A DNA stretch of 64,000 nt from NCBI RefSeq assembly GCF_035277725.1, contig NZ_DATEJY010000053.1, forward strand, positions 1 to 64,000, in the 5' to 3' direction. This document shows, one piece after another, positions 40,626 through 50,101 of the stretch; positions within the stretch are counted from its first letter, which is position 1; each line of letters begins with the position of its first letter. The translations under genes and the position numbers were made by a program. The DNA is from Dyella_B sp035277725 (GTDB lineage: Bacteria; Pseudomonadota; Gammaproteobacteria; Xanthomonadales; Rhodanobacteraceae). The notes under the pieces are model-generated. The model searched no databases. It was given only the letters and a program-made list of their open reading frames with translations, and was not told where the DNA came from.

Positions 40626-42128
40626 ATGGCTAAACGTTTAGCTGAGGAAGCCGCGGTGGAAACACAGGAGCTGACCGGGCAACCCGATTTCACCGCGCTC
40701 TTGTCGCGCGAATTCAAGCCCAAGACCGAACGCGCACGCGAGGCCGTCGAATCGGCGGTCCGGACGCTGGCCCAGCAAGCCCTGGCCACTTCGGCAACCG
40801 TGTCCGACGATGCCTACAAAAGCATCGAGACCATCATCGGCGAAATCGACCGCAAGCTTTCGGAACAGATCAACCTGATCCTTCACCATCAGGAATTTCA
40901 GCAACTGGAAAGTGCCTGGCGCGGCTTGCATCACCTGGTTATCAATACCGAAGTGGACGAAAAGCTGAAGATCCGCTTCATGGACGTGTCCAAGAATGAC
41001 TTGCGCCGCACGATGAAGCGCCACAAGGGCATTGCCTGGGACCAAAGCCCGCTCTTCAAGAAGCTCTACGAAGAGGAATACGGCCAGCTGGGTGGCGAGC
41101 CCTATGGCTGCCTGGTGGGTGATTATTACTTCGATCACACGCCGCCCGATGTAGACCTGCTTGCATCGCTCGGCCGGATTGCGGCAGCAGCACATGCCCC
41201 CTTTATCGCCGGTGCCGCACCGTCGGTAATGCAGATGGATTCCTGGCAGGAATTGGCCAACCCGCGCGATCTCACCAAGATCTTTACCCAGAACCTGGAA
41301 TATGCACCCTGGAATGCCCTGCGCAGTTCCGAGGACTCCCGTTACATCGGCCTGGCCATGCCGCGCTTTCTTTCGCGCTTGCCATATGGCGCAAAGACCA
41401 ACCCGGTCGATGAATTCGATTTCGAAGAAACGACCGATGGTGCCGATCATCGCAAGTACGTATGGTCGAATGCCGCCTATGCCATGGCGGTGAACATCAA
41501 TCGTTCGTTCAAGCATTTCGGCTGGTGCTCGATGATCCGCGGTGTGGAGAGCGGTGGCGTGGTGGAAGACCTGCCTTGCCATACCTTCCCGACCGACGAT
41601 GGTGGCGTCGACATGAAGTGTCCCACCGAGATCGCTATCTCCGACCGCCGCGAGGCCGAGTTGTCGAAGAACGGCTTCATGCCGCTGATTCATCGCAAGA
41701 ACACCAATTATGCCGCCTTCATTGGCGCGCAATCCCTGCAGAAACCAGCTGAATACTACGATCCTGACGCGACGGCCAACGCCAACCTGTCGGCGCGCCT
41801 GCCGTACATCTTTGCGTGCTCGCGCTTCGCGCATTACCTCAAGTGCATCGTGCGCGACAAGATCGGTACGTTCCAGGAGCGCGAAGACATGGAGCGCTGG
41901 CTCAACGAGTGGATCATGCACTACGTGGACGGCAATCCGGAGAGTTCCACCCAGGAAAGCAAGGCGCAACGCCCGCTGGCCGCCGCCCAGGTGGTCGTGG
42001 AAGACGTCGAGGGAAACCCCGGTTATTACCAGGCGAAATTCTTCCTGCGGCCGCACTTCCAGTTGGAAGGACTCACGGTGTCGCTGCGCCTGGTCACCAA
42101 GCTGCCGCAGGCAAAGGCTGCTGCGTAA
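40626..42128 (+). CDS. tssC: T6SS contractile sheath large subunit TssC
   Basis: 500 residues, the usual length. Motifs: TDAFTALLSREF-like start (QPDFTALLSREFKPKTERAR), EFQQLESAWRGLHHLVINTE, EYGQLGGEPYGCLVGDYYFD, APFIAGAAPSVMQMDSWQEL, RFLSRLPYGAKTNPVDEFDF and WCSMIRGVESGGVVEDLPCH. The C-terminal YYQAKFFLRPHFQLEGLTVS fits the sheath's conserved end. Partner of TssB; ClpV, which recycles the sheath, is not in this window. Confidence 0.97.
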   Translation: MAKRLAEEAAVETQELTGQPDFTALLSREFKPKTERAREAVESAVRTLAQQALATSATVSDDAYKSIETIIGEIDRKLSEQINLILHHQEFQQLESAWRGLHHLVINTEVDEKLKIRFMDVSKNDLRRTMKRHKGIAWDQSPLFKKLYEEEYGQLGGEPYGCLVGDYYFDHTPPDVDLLASLGRIAAAAHAPFIAGAAPSVMQMDSWQELANPRDLTKIFTQNLEYAPWNALRSSEDSRYIGLAMPRFLSRLPYGAKTNPVDEFDFEETTDGADHRKYVWSNAAYAMAVNINRSFKHFGWCSMIRGVESGGVVEDLPCHTFPTDDGGVDMKCPTEIAISDRREAELSKNGFMPLIHRKNTNYAAFIGAQSLQKPAEYYDPDATANANLSARLPYIFACSRFAHYLKCIVRDKIGTFQEREDMERWLNEWIMHYVDGNPESSTQESKAQRPLAAAQVVVEDVEGNPGYYQAKFFLRPHFQLEGLTVSLRLVTKLPQAKAAA

Positions 42129-42134
42129 CGGAAC

Positions 42135-42153
42135 AACCCGGTTTGTCCGGGTT
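42135..42153 (+). other. Intercistronic hairpin tssC-hcp
   Basis: AACCCGG-TTTGT-CCGGGTT, a seven-bp perfect stem seven bases after the tssC stop, with no T-run. It may stabilise the upstream mRNA or set relative hcp expression. Confidence 0.45.
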
Positions 42154-42229
42154 CGAGCGACAGCCGGCGCTCACCAAATACCGGCTTGCGACGCAATAGA
42201 TATCAAAGTTGACATCAAGGAACAGTTCC

Positions 42230-42715
42230 ATGGCACAAGACATTTTCCTGAGGCTCTCGAATGGCGTTAAGGGCGAATCGCAGGATGCGACCCGTCACCA
42301 GGACATCGAGGTGCTGAGCTACGAATGGGATGTGGCGCAGCAGTCCAACATGCAGTTGGGTACTGGTGGCGGCGTGGGTCGCCCGACGGTCGGTGACCTG
42401 GTCATCAGCAAGTACACCGATACCGCCTCGCCGGATCTGATGTACCGCTGCTTGAAAGGCCAGCATTTCGACACCGCGCAGCTGGTCGTTCGCAAAGTTA
42501 CCGGCGCCAATCCGCTCGAGTACATCACGTTCAATCTGGAGCAGGTCATGATCACCGGCTATAAGCCGACCGGCATGAGCAACAGCGACGCCCGTCCGAC
42601 TGAAACCGTTCGTCTGTCGTTTGCCCAGGTGGAGCAGTTGTATGTTCCGCAGAACGATAAGGGTGCGCAGAGCGGCACGATCTCGCAGAAGTTCAACATC
42701 AAGCAGAACTCCTGA
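42230..42715 (+). CDS. hcp: T6SS inner tube protein Hcp
   Basis: 161 residues from ATG 42230 with AAGGAA upstream; a TTG at 42209 is in frame but improbable. Hcp1-type beta-barrel: AQDIFLRLSNGVKGESQDAT, IEVLSYEWDVAQQSN, GRPTVGDLVISKYTDTASPD, and ITFNLEQVMITGYKPTGMSN. Hexameric rings of Hcp stack into the tube expelled by sheath contraction. Followed by a strong hairpin, consistent with high expression of this gene relative to the baseplate genes. Confidence 0.96.
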   Translation: MAQDIFLRLSNGVKGESQDATRHQDIEVLSYEWDVAQQSNMQLGTGGGVGRPTVGDLVISKYTDTASPDLMYRCLKGQHFDTAQLVVRKVTGANPLEYITFNLEQVMITGYKPTGMSNSDARPTETVRLSFAQVEQLYVPQNDKGAQSGTISQKFNIKQNS

Positions 42716-42738
42716 TTCCCAACGTCCTTCAAGGCTTG

Positions 42739-42765
42739 GCCTCGCTGGATATCCGGCGAGGCTTT
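42739..42765 (+). terminator. Terminator-like hairpin after hcp
   Basis: GCCTCGC...GCGAGGC encloses GGATATCC, itself a palindrome, giving a nearly continuous stem followed by TTT. It lies 23 bases after the hcp stop and probably attenuates transcription into tssJ. Confidence 0.6.
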
Positions 42766-42849
42766 GGGTCGCCCTATAAGACGCGCTGGCTTCGTATGCA
42801 GGGAGGGCCAGCGGAACTATTCCGTCAGTCGATTCGGCTGACTCAAACC

Positions 42850-43410
42850 ATGTGTTCTTTTATGCCTTCTCACTTTCAGTCATGTCAACGCACGCCCGGC
42901 ATGGTCGTCATGCTCGCCATGTTTGCGTTTCTGACCGCTTGCGGTACCGCGCCGACGCGTAAGGAAGCTGCTTCAACGCAGCTCAATGTGCATGTGAACG
43001 CCAGTGAGCAGACCAATCCGGATGCAGATGATCGCGCTTCACCCATCATGGTGCGTGTTTATGAATTGAAGTCGCCTACGGCGTTCGAGGACGCCGATTT
43101 CTTTACCTTGCAAAATGATGGCAGGGCAGCCATCGGTGACGATGCGGTGGCCATGGACGAATTTATTCTTCGCCCGGGTGAAAGCCGCGATATCCAGCGC
43201 AAGATCAATCCCGACACCACCGCCATTGGCGTGCTTGCCGGCTACCGCGTGCTTGGCAAATCGGTATGGCGAACGGTCTATCGCGTGCCGGCGGCGGATA
43301 TGCAGGTGGAAACCTCCAAGTGGTATCAGCGCAAGCGGCGGCCGAAGAAAGTCAGCCTGACCGTCCGTCTGGATCGGCGAGCCGTGTCGATATCGAGGTC
43401 AAGGGATTGA
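42850..43410 (+). CDS. tssJ: T6SS outer-membrane lipoprotein TssJ
   Basis: About 186 residues from ATG 42850; ATG 42901 would leave a shorter signal. The lipobox LTAC is in MLAMFAFLTACGTAPTRKEA, placing the mature protein in the outer membrane facing the periplasm. Transthyretin-like TssJ motifs: STQLNVHVNASEQTNPDADD, SPIMVRVYELKSPTAFEDAD, FFTLQNDG, and RPGESRDIQRKINPDTTAIG, then KSVWRTVYRV. It anchors TssM. The stop is followed after one base by the tssK ATG. Confidence 0.92.
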   Translation: MCSFMPSHFQSCQRTPGMVVMLAMFAFLTACGTAPTRKEAASTQLNVHVNASEQTNPDADDRASPIMVRVYELKSPTAFEDADFFTLQNDGRAAIGDDAVAMDEFILRPGESRDIQRKINPDTTAIGVLAGYRVLGKSVWRTVYRVPAADMQVETSKWYQRKRRPKKVSLTVRLDRRAVSISRSRD

Positions 43411-43411
43411 C

Positions 43412-44761
43412 ATGAGCACGCATAACAAAGTTGTGTGGAGCGAAGGCCTGTTTCTTCGCCCGCAATTGTTCCAGCAGCAGGAGCGCTATCTGGAATATTT
43501 TGCACACAAGCGCTGCACCTCGTTGAGCCCGTTCTTTTGGGGTTTCGGTCGATACGACATCGATCGCGAATCGCTCGCATTCGGCAAGCTTGTTTTCAAG
43601 AGCGGCAGCGGTGTCTTTCCGGACGGTACGCCGTTCGACATTCCCGGTCACGCGCCGCCGCCGCCGCCGCTGACCATTACGCATGACCATATCAACCAGG
43701 TGATCTACCTGGCCGTGCCGCTGCGCTTGCCGAATACGGAAGAAACTGTCTTCGCCGATCAAACGGGGTCGCTGGCCCGTTTCCACGCGTTTGATGAAGA
43801 GCTGCATGACAGCAACGCCATCGGGCAGGGCGCCAAACCGGTGCAGTTGTCGAATCTGCGCCTGCGTCTGAAGCCAGAGAAGGAACTGACCAAATCGTGG
43901 ATCGGCATTGCCCTGACACGTATCAAATCGCTGGAAGCCGATGGCGCGATAACGTTGCACAGCGAGGACCACATTCCGCCGGTTACGGGCTGCGCGACCA
44001 ATCCCTTGTTGCGCGAGTGGACCTTGCAATTGCACGGTCTGGCCAAGTTGCGCGCGGACGCCCTGGCAAGCCGCTTGTCCGGCAGCGATGGCCGCATGGG
44101 TGCCGCTGCGGAAGTGTCCGACTATTTGCTGTTGCAAGTGTTGAATCGTTACGAGCCGGTGCTCGAACACATGGCACGCATCCAGGAAACGCCGCCGGTG
44201 GAGTTCTATCGGCAGCTATCCATGCTGGCGGGGGAGCTTTCTACGTTTGTGCGCCCGCAGACGCGCCGCCCGTTGCCTGCGCCGGGTTACGACCATGCAC
44301 GCCTTTACGAAAGCATACGCCCGCTGGTAGAGGACGTCCATTTTCTGTTGAACCAGGTATTGATTCGTGGCGCGCAGCCGATTGCGCTCACTGAGCAGGG
44401 CCATGGCGTGCGTACGGCTGCCTTGCTTCCGAGTGAACTGGCCAGTTATTCGAGCCTGGTACTGGCTGTCCACGCGCAGATGCCGCCAGACGTTCTGCAA
44501 CAACAGTTTTCCTCTTCCACCAAGATCAGCCATCCGCAGCGCCTGCCTGAACTGGTTCGCTCGCACTTGCCAGGTCTCACGCTTGCACCGCTGCCGGTGC
44601 CGCCGCGGCAAATTCCGTTCAATGCAGGCTTCATTTACTACGAACTGTCGCGCACGGGACCGTTCTGGGAGCAGATCGCCCGGCAGGGCGGCCTGGCAAT
44701 GCACATCGCTGGCCACTTCCCTGAGCTCAAGCTCGAATTGTGGGGAGTGCGGCAGAAATGA
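43412..44761 (+). CDS. tssK: T6SS baseplate protein TssK
   Basis: 449 residues, standard size. Signatures: KVVWSEGLFLRPQLFQQQER at the N-terminus, PFFWGFGRYDIDRESLAFGK, SGVFPDGTPFDIPGH, EFYRQLSMLAGELSTFV, and C-terminal IPFNAGFIYYELSRTGPFWE then ELKLELWGVRQK. TssK trimers connect the baseplate wedges to the TssL/TssM membrane complex. Its stop overlaps the tssL ATG. Confidence 0.96.
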   Translation: MSTHNKVVWSEGLFLRPQLFQQQERYLEYFAHKRCTSLSPFFWGFGRYDIDRESLAFGKLVFKSGSGVFPDGTPFDIPGHAPPPPPLTITHDHINQVIYLAVPLRLPNTEETVFADQTGSLARFHAFDEELHDSNAIGQGAKPVQLSNLRLRLKPEKELTKSWIGIALTRIKSLEADGAITLHSEDHIPPVTGCATNPLLREWTLQLHGLAKLRADALASRLSGSDGRMGAAAEVSDYLLLQVLNRYEPVLEHMARIQETPPVEFYRQLSMLAGELSTFVRPQTRRPLPAPGYDHARLYESIRPLVEDVHFLLNQVLIRGAQPIALTEQGHGVRTAALLPSELASYSSLVLAVHAQMPPDVLQQQFSSSTKISHPQRLPELVRSHLPGLTLAPLPVPPRQIPFNAGFIYYELSRTGPFWEQIARQGGLAMHIAGHFPELKLELWGVRQK

Positions 44762-46047
44762 GCATGCAAGCGTATAGCGACGACGCGTTCGATTTCCTCA
44801 ACGGTCCATCGGAGACCCGCTCATCCGCGCAGGCCTCCATGGGGCATGGGCCAGGTGAAGGCGCTTCGCTGCTGGGTGTCGAACTGCCCGACGATCTGCA
44901 GGCGCGGGTCGAAGCCATGCGGCAGGCGCAGAATCCACTGTTGGAAGCGGCGCAACCTTTGTTGCGCATGCTGGCCGAAGTACCGGCGTCGTTTGACAGT
45001 TCAGCGGAAATCGAAGCGCTGCGTGAACTGCTCGTGCGTGAAGTGGTGGTGTTCCAGAAGCTGTGCGACAGGGCCAACCTGCCATGGAAGCACATGGTGG
45101 CAGCGCGCTACTGCCTATGCACGGCCTTGGACGAAGCGGCCAACCGCACGCAGTGGGGCAAGGGCGGCGTCTGGGCCGTGAAGAGCCTGCTGATCACGTT
45201 CGAGGGTGAAGTCGATGGTGGCGAGAAGTTCTTTCTGCTGATCGGCCGCATGGCCACCGATCCGCAAGCCTATGTGGATGTGCTGGAAGTGCTCTATCGC
45301 ATTCTCGGGCTCGGTTTTGAGGGGCGGTATAGCGTGATCGTCGATGGTCGCCGGCATCTGGATCAGATCCGGCAGCGCCTGCTCACCTTGATCAACAGCG
45401 CGCGTGACGCGGTACCGCTGGCCTTGTCGCCGCATTGGCATGGCACAGCTCCCGGCAAGCTGCGTCTGTTCGGCGGCGTCTCCGCCAAGGCTACGGCTTG
45501 CGCGGCAGCGCTGCTGGTATCAGCACTGTTTGGCTGGGACAAGTATCGCCTGCTTTCCCAAAGTGCGCTGGTCGAGGCAAAAATCCGCGCGGCGGGTGAC
45601 GTCATCCACGTAGCGCCGCAGCGCCTGCGTCTTGCTTATCTGTTGAGAAACGAGATCGCCAAAGGGCTGGTATCGGTGGAAGAAGACGCTGTCCATAGCT
45701 TGGTCATTTTCAAAGGCGACACGATGTTCGTCAGTGGGCAAAGCCGCGTGCGTCCGGAGATGAACGACATTCTTGCCCGCGTCGGCCGTGAAGTGGCTCG
45801 GGTCGAAGGCATGGTCACGGTCACGGGCCATACCGACAACCAGCCAGTGCATACGGCTGAATTTCCCGACAACCAGGTATTGTCGGAAAAGCGCGCGCAA
45901 TTCGTTGCCGACGTATTGAAAGCCAATGGCACGCAGCCCGATCGCATCCACGTCGTGGGCAAGGGCGATACCGAACCGCTCGCCGACAATGCCAGCGAAC
46001 AAGGCCGTGCGCGCAATCGACGCGTGGAGGTCCTCGTTACGCTGTAA
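44758..46047 (+). CDS. tssL: T6SS membrane protein TssL with OmpA-like peptidoglycan-binding domain
   Basis: 429 residues from ATG 44758, overlapping the tssK stop. N-terminal DotU/IcmH domain: LLEAAQPLLRMLAEVPASFD, ARYCLCTALDEAANRTQWGK, FFLLIGRMATDPQAYVDVLE and GFEGRYSV. One membrane anchor near residues 245-265 (TACAAALLVSALFGWDKY). The C-terminal OmpA-type domain (VTVTGHTDNQPVHTAEFPDN, RAQFVADVLKANG, GKGDTEPLADNASEQGRARN) binds peptidoglycan; this evolved-TssL form makes a separate TagL unnecessary. Confidence 0.95.
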   Translation: MSMQAYSDDAFDFLNGPSETRSSAQASMGHGPGEGASLLGVELPDDLQARVEAMRQAQNPLLEAAQPLLRMLAEVPASFDSSAEIEALRELLVREVVVFQKLCDRANLPWKHMVAARYCLCTALDEAANRTQWGKGGVWAVKSLLITFEGEVDGGEKFFLLIGRMATDPQAYVDVLEVLYRILGLGFEGRYSVIVDGRRHLDQIRQRLLTLINSARDAVPLALSPHWHGTAPGKLRLFGGVSAKATACAAALLVSALFGWDKYRLLSQSALVEAKIRAAGDVIHVAPQRLRLAYLLRNEIAKGLVSVEEDAVHSLVIFKGDTMFVSGQSRVRPEMNDILARVGREVARVEGMVTVTGHTDNQPVHTAEFPDNQVLSEKRAQFVADVLKANGTQPDRIHVVGKGDTEPLADNASEQGRARNRRVEVLVTL

Positions 46048-46060
46048 CGGGGAAAATGTC

Positions 46061-49000
46061 ATGCACTATATCAATCGCTTTTTTCGTTTTCTCTTTTCGC
46101 GCCAGGTCCTTTTGGTCGTGGCGCTCCTGCTTGCCGCGGTCGCTGTGTGGTTTCTCGGTGCCCTGCTTGCCTTTGGCGTCTATTATCCGCTGGCAACAGC
46201 TGGGGCGCGCGTACTCGTCATCGTGGTGCTGCTTACGCTGCTGCTGTTCTGGCTGCTTCGCTGGCCTACGCTAGGCATCTGGCTGGCCTTGCTGGGCGTG
46301 GCGTTCTGGTATGCCAGCCCGTTGCTGGCCTTCGGTGAAGCGCATCCGTTCAAGAGCACCTGGGCGCGCGCCCAGGTCATCATCGTGTTGGCCGTTTGCT
46401 ATCTCGCCTTCAGCGCCTATCGCCTGTGGCGCGCCATGCGCAGCGACGATGCCTTGTTGCAACGCGTACTGCATCCGTTTGGCCAGCGCTCCGCCGACCA
46501 GGATGTCGCCCGCGACGAGGTGCGGGCCGTCAACGCCACGCTGGACCGTGCGCTGGCCAAGCTTCGGCGCATGCGCGGTGCGCTGCCGTTATGGCGCCGC
46601 CTGTTCGAAAGCCAGCGCTATCTCTACGAGCTGCCATGGTACGTGGTGATCGGCTCCTCCGGTGCCGGCAAAACGCAGCTGATTCTGAACTCCGGCCTCG
46701 ATTTTCCCGAGCAGATGGATGGCTCGGCACGTGACGAGCGCACGGCAACCCTCGATTGCGACTGCTGGTTCAGCAACGAAGCCGTACTGGTGGACACCGC
46801 AGGCCGCTATGCCTTGCAGAATACGCCACGCAGCGATGAAGCCATCGCCGCCGACGAAGAAGACGCCGCTGCCATCGCAGCAGCGCGCAGCAAGGCCAAC
46901 GCGGCCGAATGGAAAGGCTTCCTTTCCGCACTACGCAAGCGCAGGCCGCGAGCGCCCGTCAACGGCACGCTGTTGGTCGTCTCCGTCGAGGAACTGCTCA
47001 AGCGTTCCGCCGCGGAACGGGTGACGCTGGCAGCGGCCTTGCGTGCACGGCTCGGCGATCTGCGCGAGCAACTGGGCGTGCGCTTTCCTGTCTACGTACT
47101 GGTGAACAAGCTCGATCTTCTGCCGGGCTTCTCCGAGTACTTCCAGGCGCTGAGTCCCGAAGGGCGCACGCAGGTACTCGGCTTCACGCTGCCGTACCAG
47201 GAACGCGCAGATCTGATTTCCAGCAGCGCGCTGCGTACCGGCATTGCCAAGGAGCTGCAACAGCTCGAACAGCGGCTGGAAGCCGGCATCAACCTGCGCC
47301 TGCAAGAAGAATACGAACTGGAGCGGCGCCGCAAGCTGTATGCGCTGCCCGGAGAGTTCCGCTGCTTCGCGGCGGAACTGGCCGAATGGATCGGCATGGT
47401 ATTTCTCGATTCGCGCTATGACGATACGCAACTGCACAGCGCTTTGCGCGGCGTCTACTTTGCCAGCGCCGCCCAGACACACGAGGTGGTGCCCGCTAAT
47501 CGTCATACGTTACTGCAACGCTTGCGCCGCGGTTTCGCCGGTCTCTTGGGCGGCACTGCTTTAGCTGAGGCAAACGCAACCTTGCCCACCGGGCACCGGG
47601 GCTACTTCCTGCGCGATTTGTTCAAGCAGGTGATCCTGGCCGAAGGGCATCTGGTGCGGCCCAACCTGCGCTGGGAATTCCGTTTCCGCGCGCTGCGCAC
47701 GGTTGGCCATCTGCTGTCGGTTGCCGTGGCGGTCTGGTTGATCGGCTCGTTGACGATGAGCTTTGGCAACAATCATCGCTACCTGAAGGCTATCGACGGC
47801 AAGGCCGATGTGCTCATCAACACGGCGGCCGCCTACAACAAAGCCCCGCAAGATGACGCCATGGCAACCATGCTGAATATCTCCAGCGAACTGCCGCAAT
47901 ACCCAAACCTGGACTTGGACAGCCCCGGCAACTATTGGCGCTACGGCCTGTACACCGCTCCGCGCATACAGGATGCGTCGGACGCCAACTACACCGCGTT
48001 GCTCCGCCAGGCCTTGCTCCCGCGGATCGTCGATCGAGTCGAGGCTGTGCTCGGCATGCAGGTGGACGCACAAGATGCCGACGCCACCTATCGTACGCTC
48101 ACCGTGTATTTGTCGCTGTACGACCACGCGCATTATGACGCCGCGATACTCCGCACGTGGGTATGGGACGACTGGCAGCAAAGTCCCGATGCTGCACCGG
48201 CCACCGATCGCAACGCATTGGAGGGCCACCTCAACGCCCTGTTCGCCGAAGACGAGCCGGTCACGCCACGTACCGCACAGCGTGACGACCTGGTGCAGCG
48301 CGCACGCGAACTGCTCGCACGCCAGCCCGAAGCCAACCGTCTCTACGAGCGGGCGATGATGGAAATGCGCAAGAGCGCACCAGACAACATCACCCTGTTG
48401 CGAGCCGCCGGCCCGCGTTCCGCCGCGGTATTCGGCCTGGCAGCCAATTCATCACTGCAGGATGGCATGCCAGGCCTATATACCTACGAGGGTTATCACG
48501 AGGTTTTTGATAAGCAGCTGTCGCGCTTTCTGCAGCAGGCCGAAGCAGAGGACGCCTGGGTGATGGGCAAGGCATCCGCCCCTTCGATCTGGACCTCCAC
48601 CTTGCGTCCCGAGCGCGACAAGCTTGCCGATGCCATGCGCCGCCTGTACCTCACCGATTACGGCAACTACTGGCAGCGCTTCATGGAAGACATCCGGCCC
48701 GCAAACGTGAACGGCGGTTCTCTCACCGATGAATTGCAGACATTGCGGGTACTTTCCGCGCCGGATTCACCGCTGACCACCTTGGCGCAGACCCTTGTGC
48801 GCGAGACGTCGTTGACCGCAGTGAACGACGAGACGGACGATTCGGCCCTGACCAGCGCCGCCCTTGATGAAGTCACCCGGCGTTCGCGCGCAGGACGCTT
48901 GGTCAATACCGCCAGGACGGTTGCGCCCAGCATGAACTTGGCCCAGGTAAAGATGGAAAAGGAGCTGGTGGACAATCGCTTCGCCGCCCTGCGCCAAGTG

Positions 49001-49984
49001 GTGACGGGAAGTGCGGATACCGGCAAGGGGCCGGCGCCACCATCCGGTTCGGCGATAGCATCGAGTGGCGTTTCACTCGGCAGCGTGATGGGTCTGCTCG
49101 GCGAGCAGTACAACCGGCTGTCGATGGCGGATAGCGCACTGGCCACCAATGGCATGCCTGGCGGCGATGACCTGGGTGCCACGCTTGCTCTGCAAGCCAG
49201 TAGGTTGCCTGCGCCCTTGAACGTGCTGCTGGAGGGCGTGGCCTCCCGTTCCATGCGCAAAGTGAATCAGGGCGTAGGGAGCATGCTGGCGCGCCAGGTC
49301 GAAAGCAGTGTGGGCGACCAGTGCCGCAGCCTCATCGAGGGGCGCTATCCCTTCGCCAAGACGTCACGGGACGTGGACATCGACGATTTCGCCCGCGTAT
49401 TCGCGCCGGGTGGCATGTTGGACAATTTCTTCCAGCAGTCGCTGGCCAGCCATGTCGACACCAGCGTGCGGCCGTGGCGTTACAAGCCTGTCGGTGCTGG
49501 CATGCCGCCTTTCAGCGGCCCATCGCTACAACCATTCGAGCAAGCGGCCGCCATCCGTGAGGCGTTCTTTCAAGGTTCGGATGCCAAGCATCCCTCGTGG
49601 AAGGGCGGCATCAAGGTGGTAGCACTGGACCCGGAAATCACCGACCTCACCATCGACATCGATGGCCAGAGTTTGCGTTATGCGCATGGCCCGGTAACGG
49701 TCTCGCCGATGGTCTGGCCAGGGCCGCGCGGCGGCGCCGTTGCCAGTATCACGGCCAATCCTCGCGTGCGGCCTGATACCTCGACCCTGATGGCCGAGGG
49801 GCCGTGGGCGCTATTTCGGCTGATCGACCGCGGCCATCTGAGCAAGACCGCATCGTCGAGCCGAGCCACCGTGGACTTCGATTTCGACGGCCGCCGTGCC
49901 GTGCTCGAACTGGTGGGAAGTGGACAGGCCAATCCGCAATCAAGCGGCCTGCTGAAAAATTTCCATTGCCCTGGCGTCCGTTGA
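46061..49984 (+). CDS. tssM: T6SS inner-membrane protein TssM (IcmF)
   Basis: 1307 residues from ATG 46061 with CGGGGAAAA upstream. Membrane segments at about 15-45 and 47-72, a further one near 105-120, and one around residue 545-565 (VGHLLSVAVAVWLIGSLTMS) before the periplasmic part. The cytoplasmic NTPase-like domain has Walker A GSSGAGKT at 198-205 and the Walker B-like block VLVDTAGRYALQN. Periplasmic IcmF-related and TssJ-binding C-terminal regions follow (FARVFAPGGMLDNFFQQSLA). Unusually, the linker residues 985-1010 are rich in Gly/Pro/Ser. With TssJ and TssL it forms the trans-envelope complex. Confidence 0.96.
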   Translation: MHYINRFFRFLFSRQVLLVVALLLAAVAVWFLGALLAFGVYYPLATAGARVLVIVVLLTLLLFWLLRWPTLGIWLALLGVAFWYASPLLAFGEAHPFKSTWARAQVIIVLAVCYLAFSAYRLWRAMRSDDALLQRVLHPFGQRSADQDVARDEVRAVNATLDRALAKLRRMRGALPLWRRLFESQRYLYELPWYVVIGSSGAGKTQLILNSGLDFPEQMDGSARDERTATLDCDCWFSNEAVLVDTAGRYALQNTPRSDEAIAADEEDAAAIAAARSKANAAEWKGFLSALRKRRPRAPVNGTLLVVSVEELLKRSAAERVTLAAALRARLGDLREQLGVRFPVYVLVNKLDLLPGFSEYFQALSPEGRTQVLGFTLPYQERADLISSSALRTGIAKELQQLEQRLEAGINLRLQEEYELERRRKLYALPGEFRCFAAELAEWIGMVFLDSRYDDTQLHSALRGVYFASAAQTHEVVPANRHTLLQRLRRGFAGLLGGTALAEANATLPTGHRGYFLRDLFKQVILAEGHLVRPNLRWEFRFRALRTVGHLLSVAVAVWLIGSLTMSFGNNHRYLKAIDGKADVLINTAAAYNKAPQDDAMATMLNISSELPQYPNLDLDSPGNYWRYGLYTAPRIQDASDANYTALLRQALLPRIVDRVEAVLGMQVDAQDADATYRTLTVYLSLYDHAHYDAAILRTWVWDDWQQSPDAAPATDRNALEGHLNALFAEDEPVTPRTAQRDDLVQRARELLARQPEANRLYERAMMEMRKSAPDNITLLRAAGPRSAAVFGLAANSSLQDGMPGLYTYEGYHEVFDKQLSRFLQQAEAEDAWVMGKASAPSIWTSTLRPERDKLADAMRRLYLTDYGNYWQRFMEDIRPANVNGGSLTDELQTLRVLSAPDSPLTTLAQTLVRETSLTAVNDETDDSALTSAALDEVTRRSRAGRLVNTARTVAPSMNLAQVKMEKELVDNRFAALRQVVTGSADTGKGPAPPSGSAIASSGVSLGSVMGLLGEQYNRLSMADSALATNGMPGGDDLGATLALQASRLPAPLNVLLEGVASRSMRKVNQGVGSMLARQVESSVGDQCRSLIEGRYPFAKTSRDVDIDDFARVFAPGGMLDNFFQQSLASHVDTSVRPWRYKPVGAGMPPFSGPSLQPFEQAAAIREAFFQGSDAKHPSWKGGIKVVALDPEITDLTIDIDGQSLRYAHGPVTVSPMVWPGPRGGAVASITANPRVRPDTSTLMAEGPWALFRLIDRGHLSKTASSSRATVDFDFDGRRAVLELVGSGQANPQSSGLLKNFHCPGVR

Positions 49985-50101
49985 GCGCGCACGGGCAAAG
50001 CAGATTGTCCACGACCACTCGGTCAGCGTGATCTGCGGCATCTGTGTGCGTTCCCTGGTCGCTGCGGGAGTGGGGTGAACGATAAGTATGACGAGGGAAG
50101 C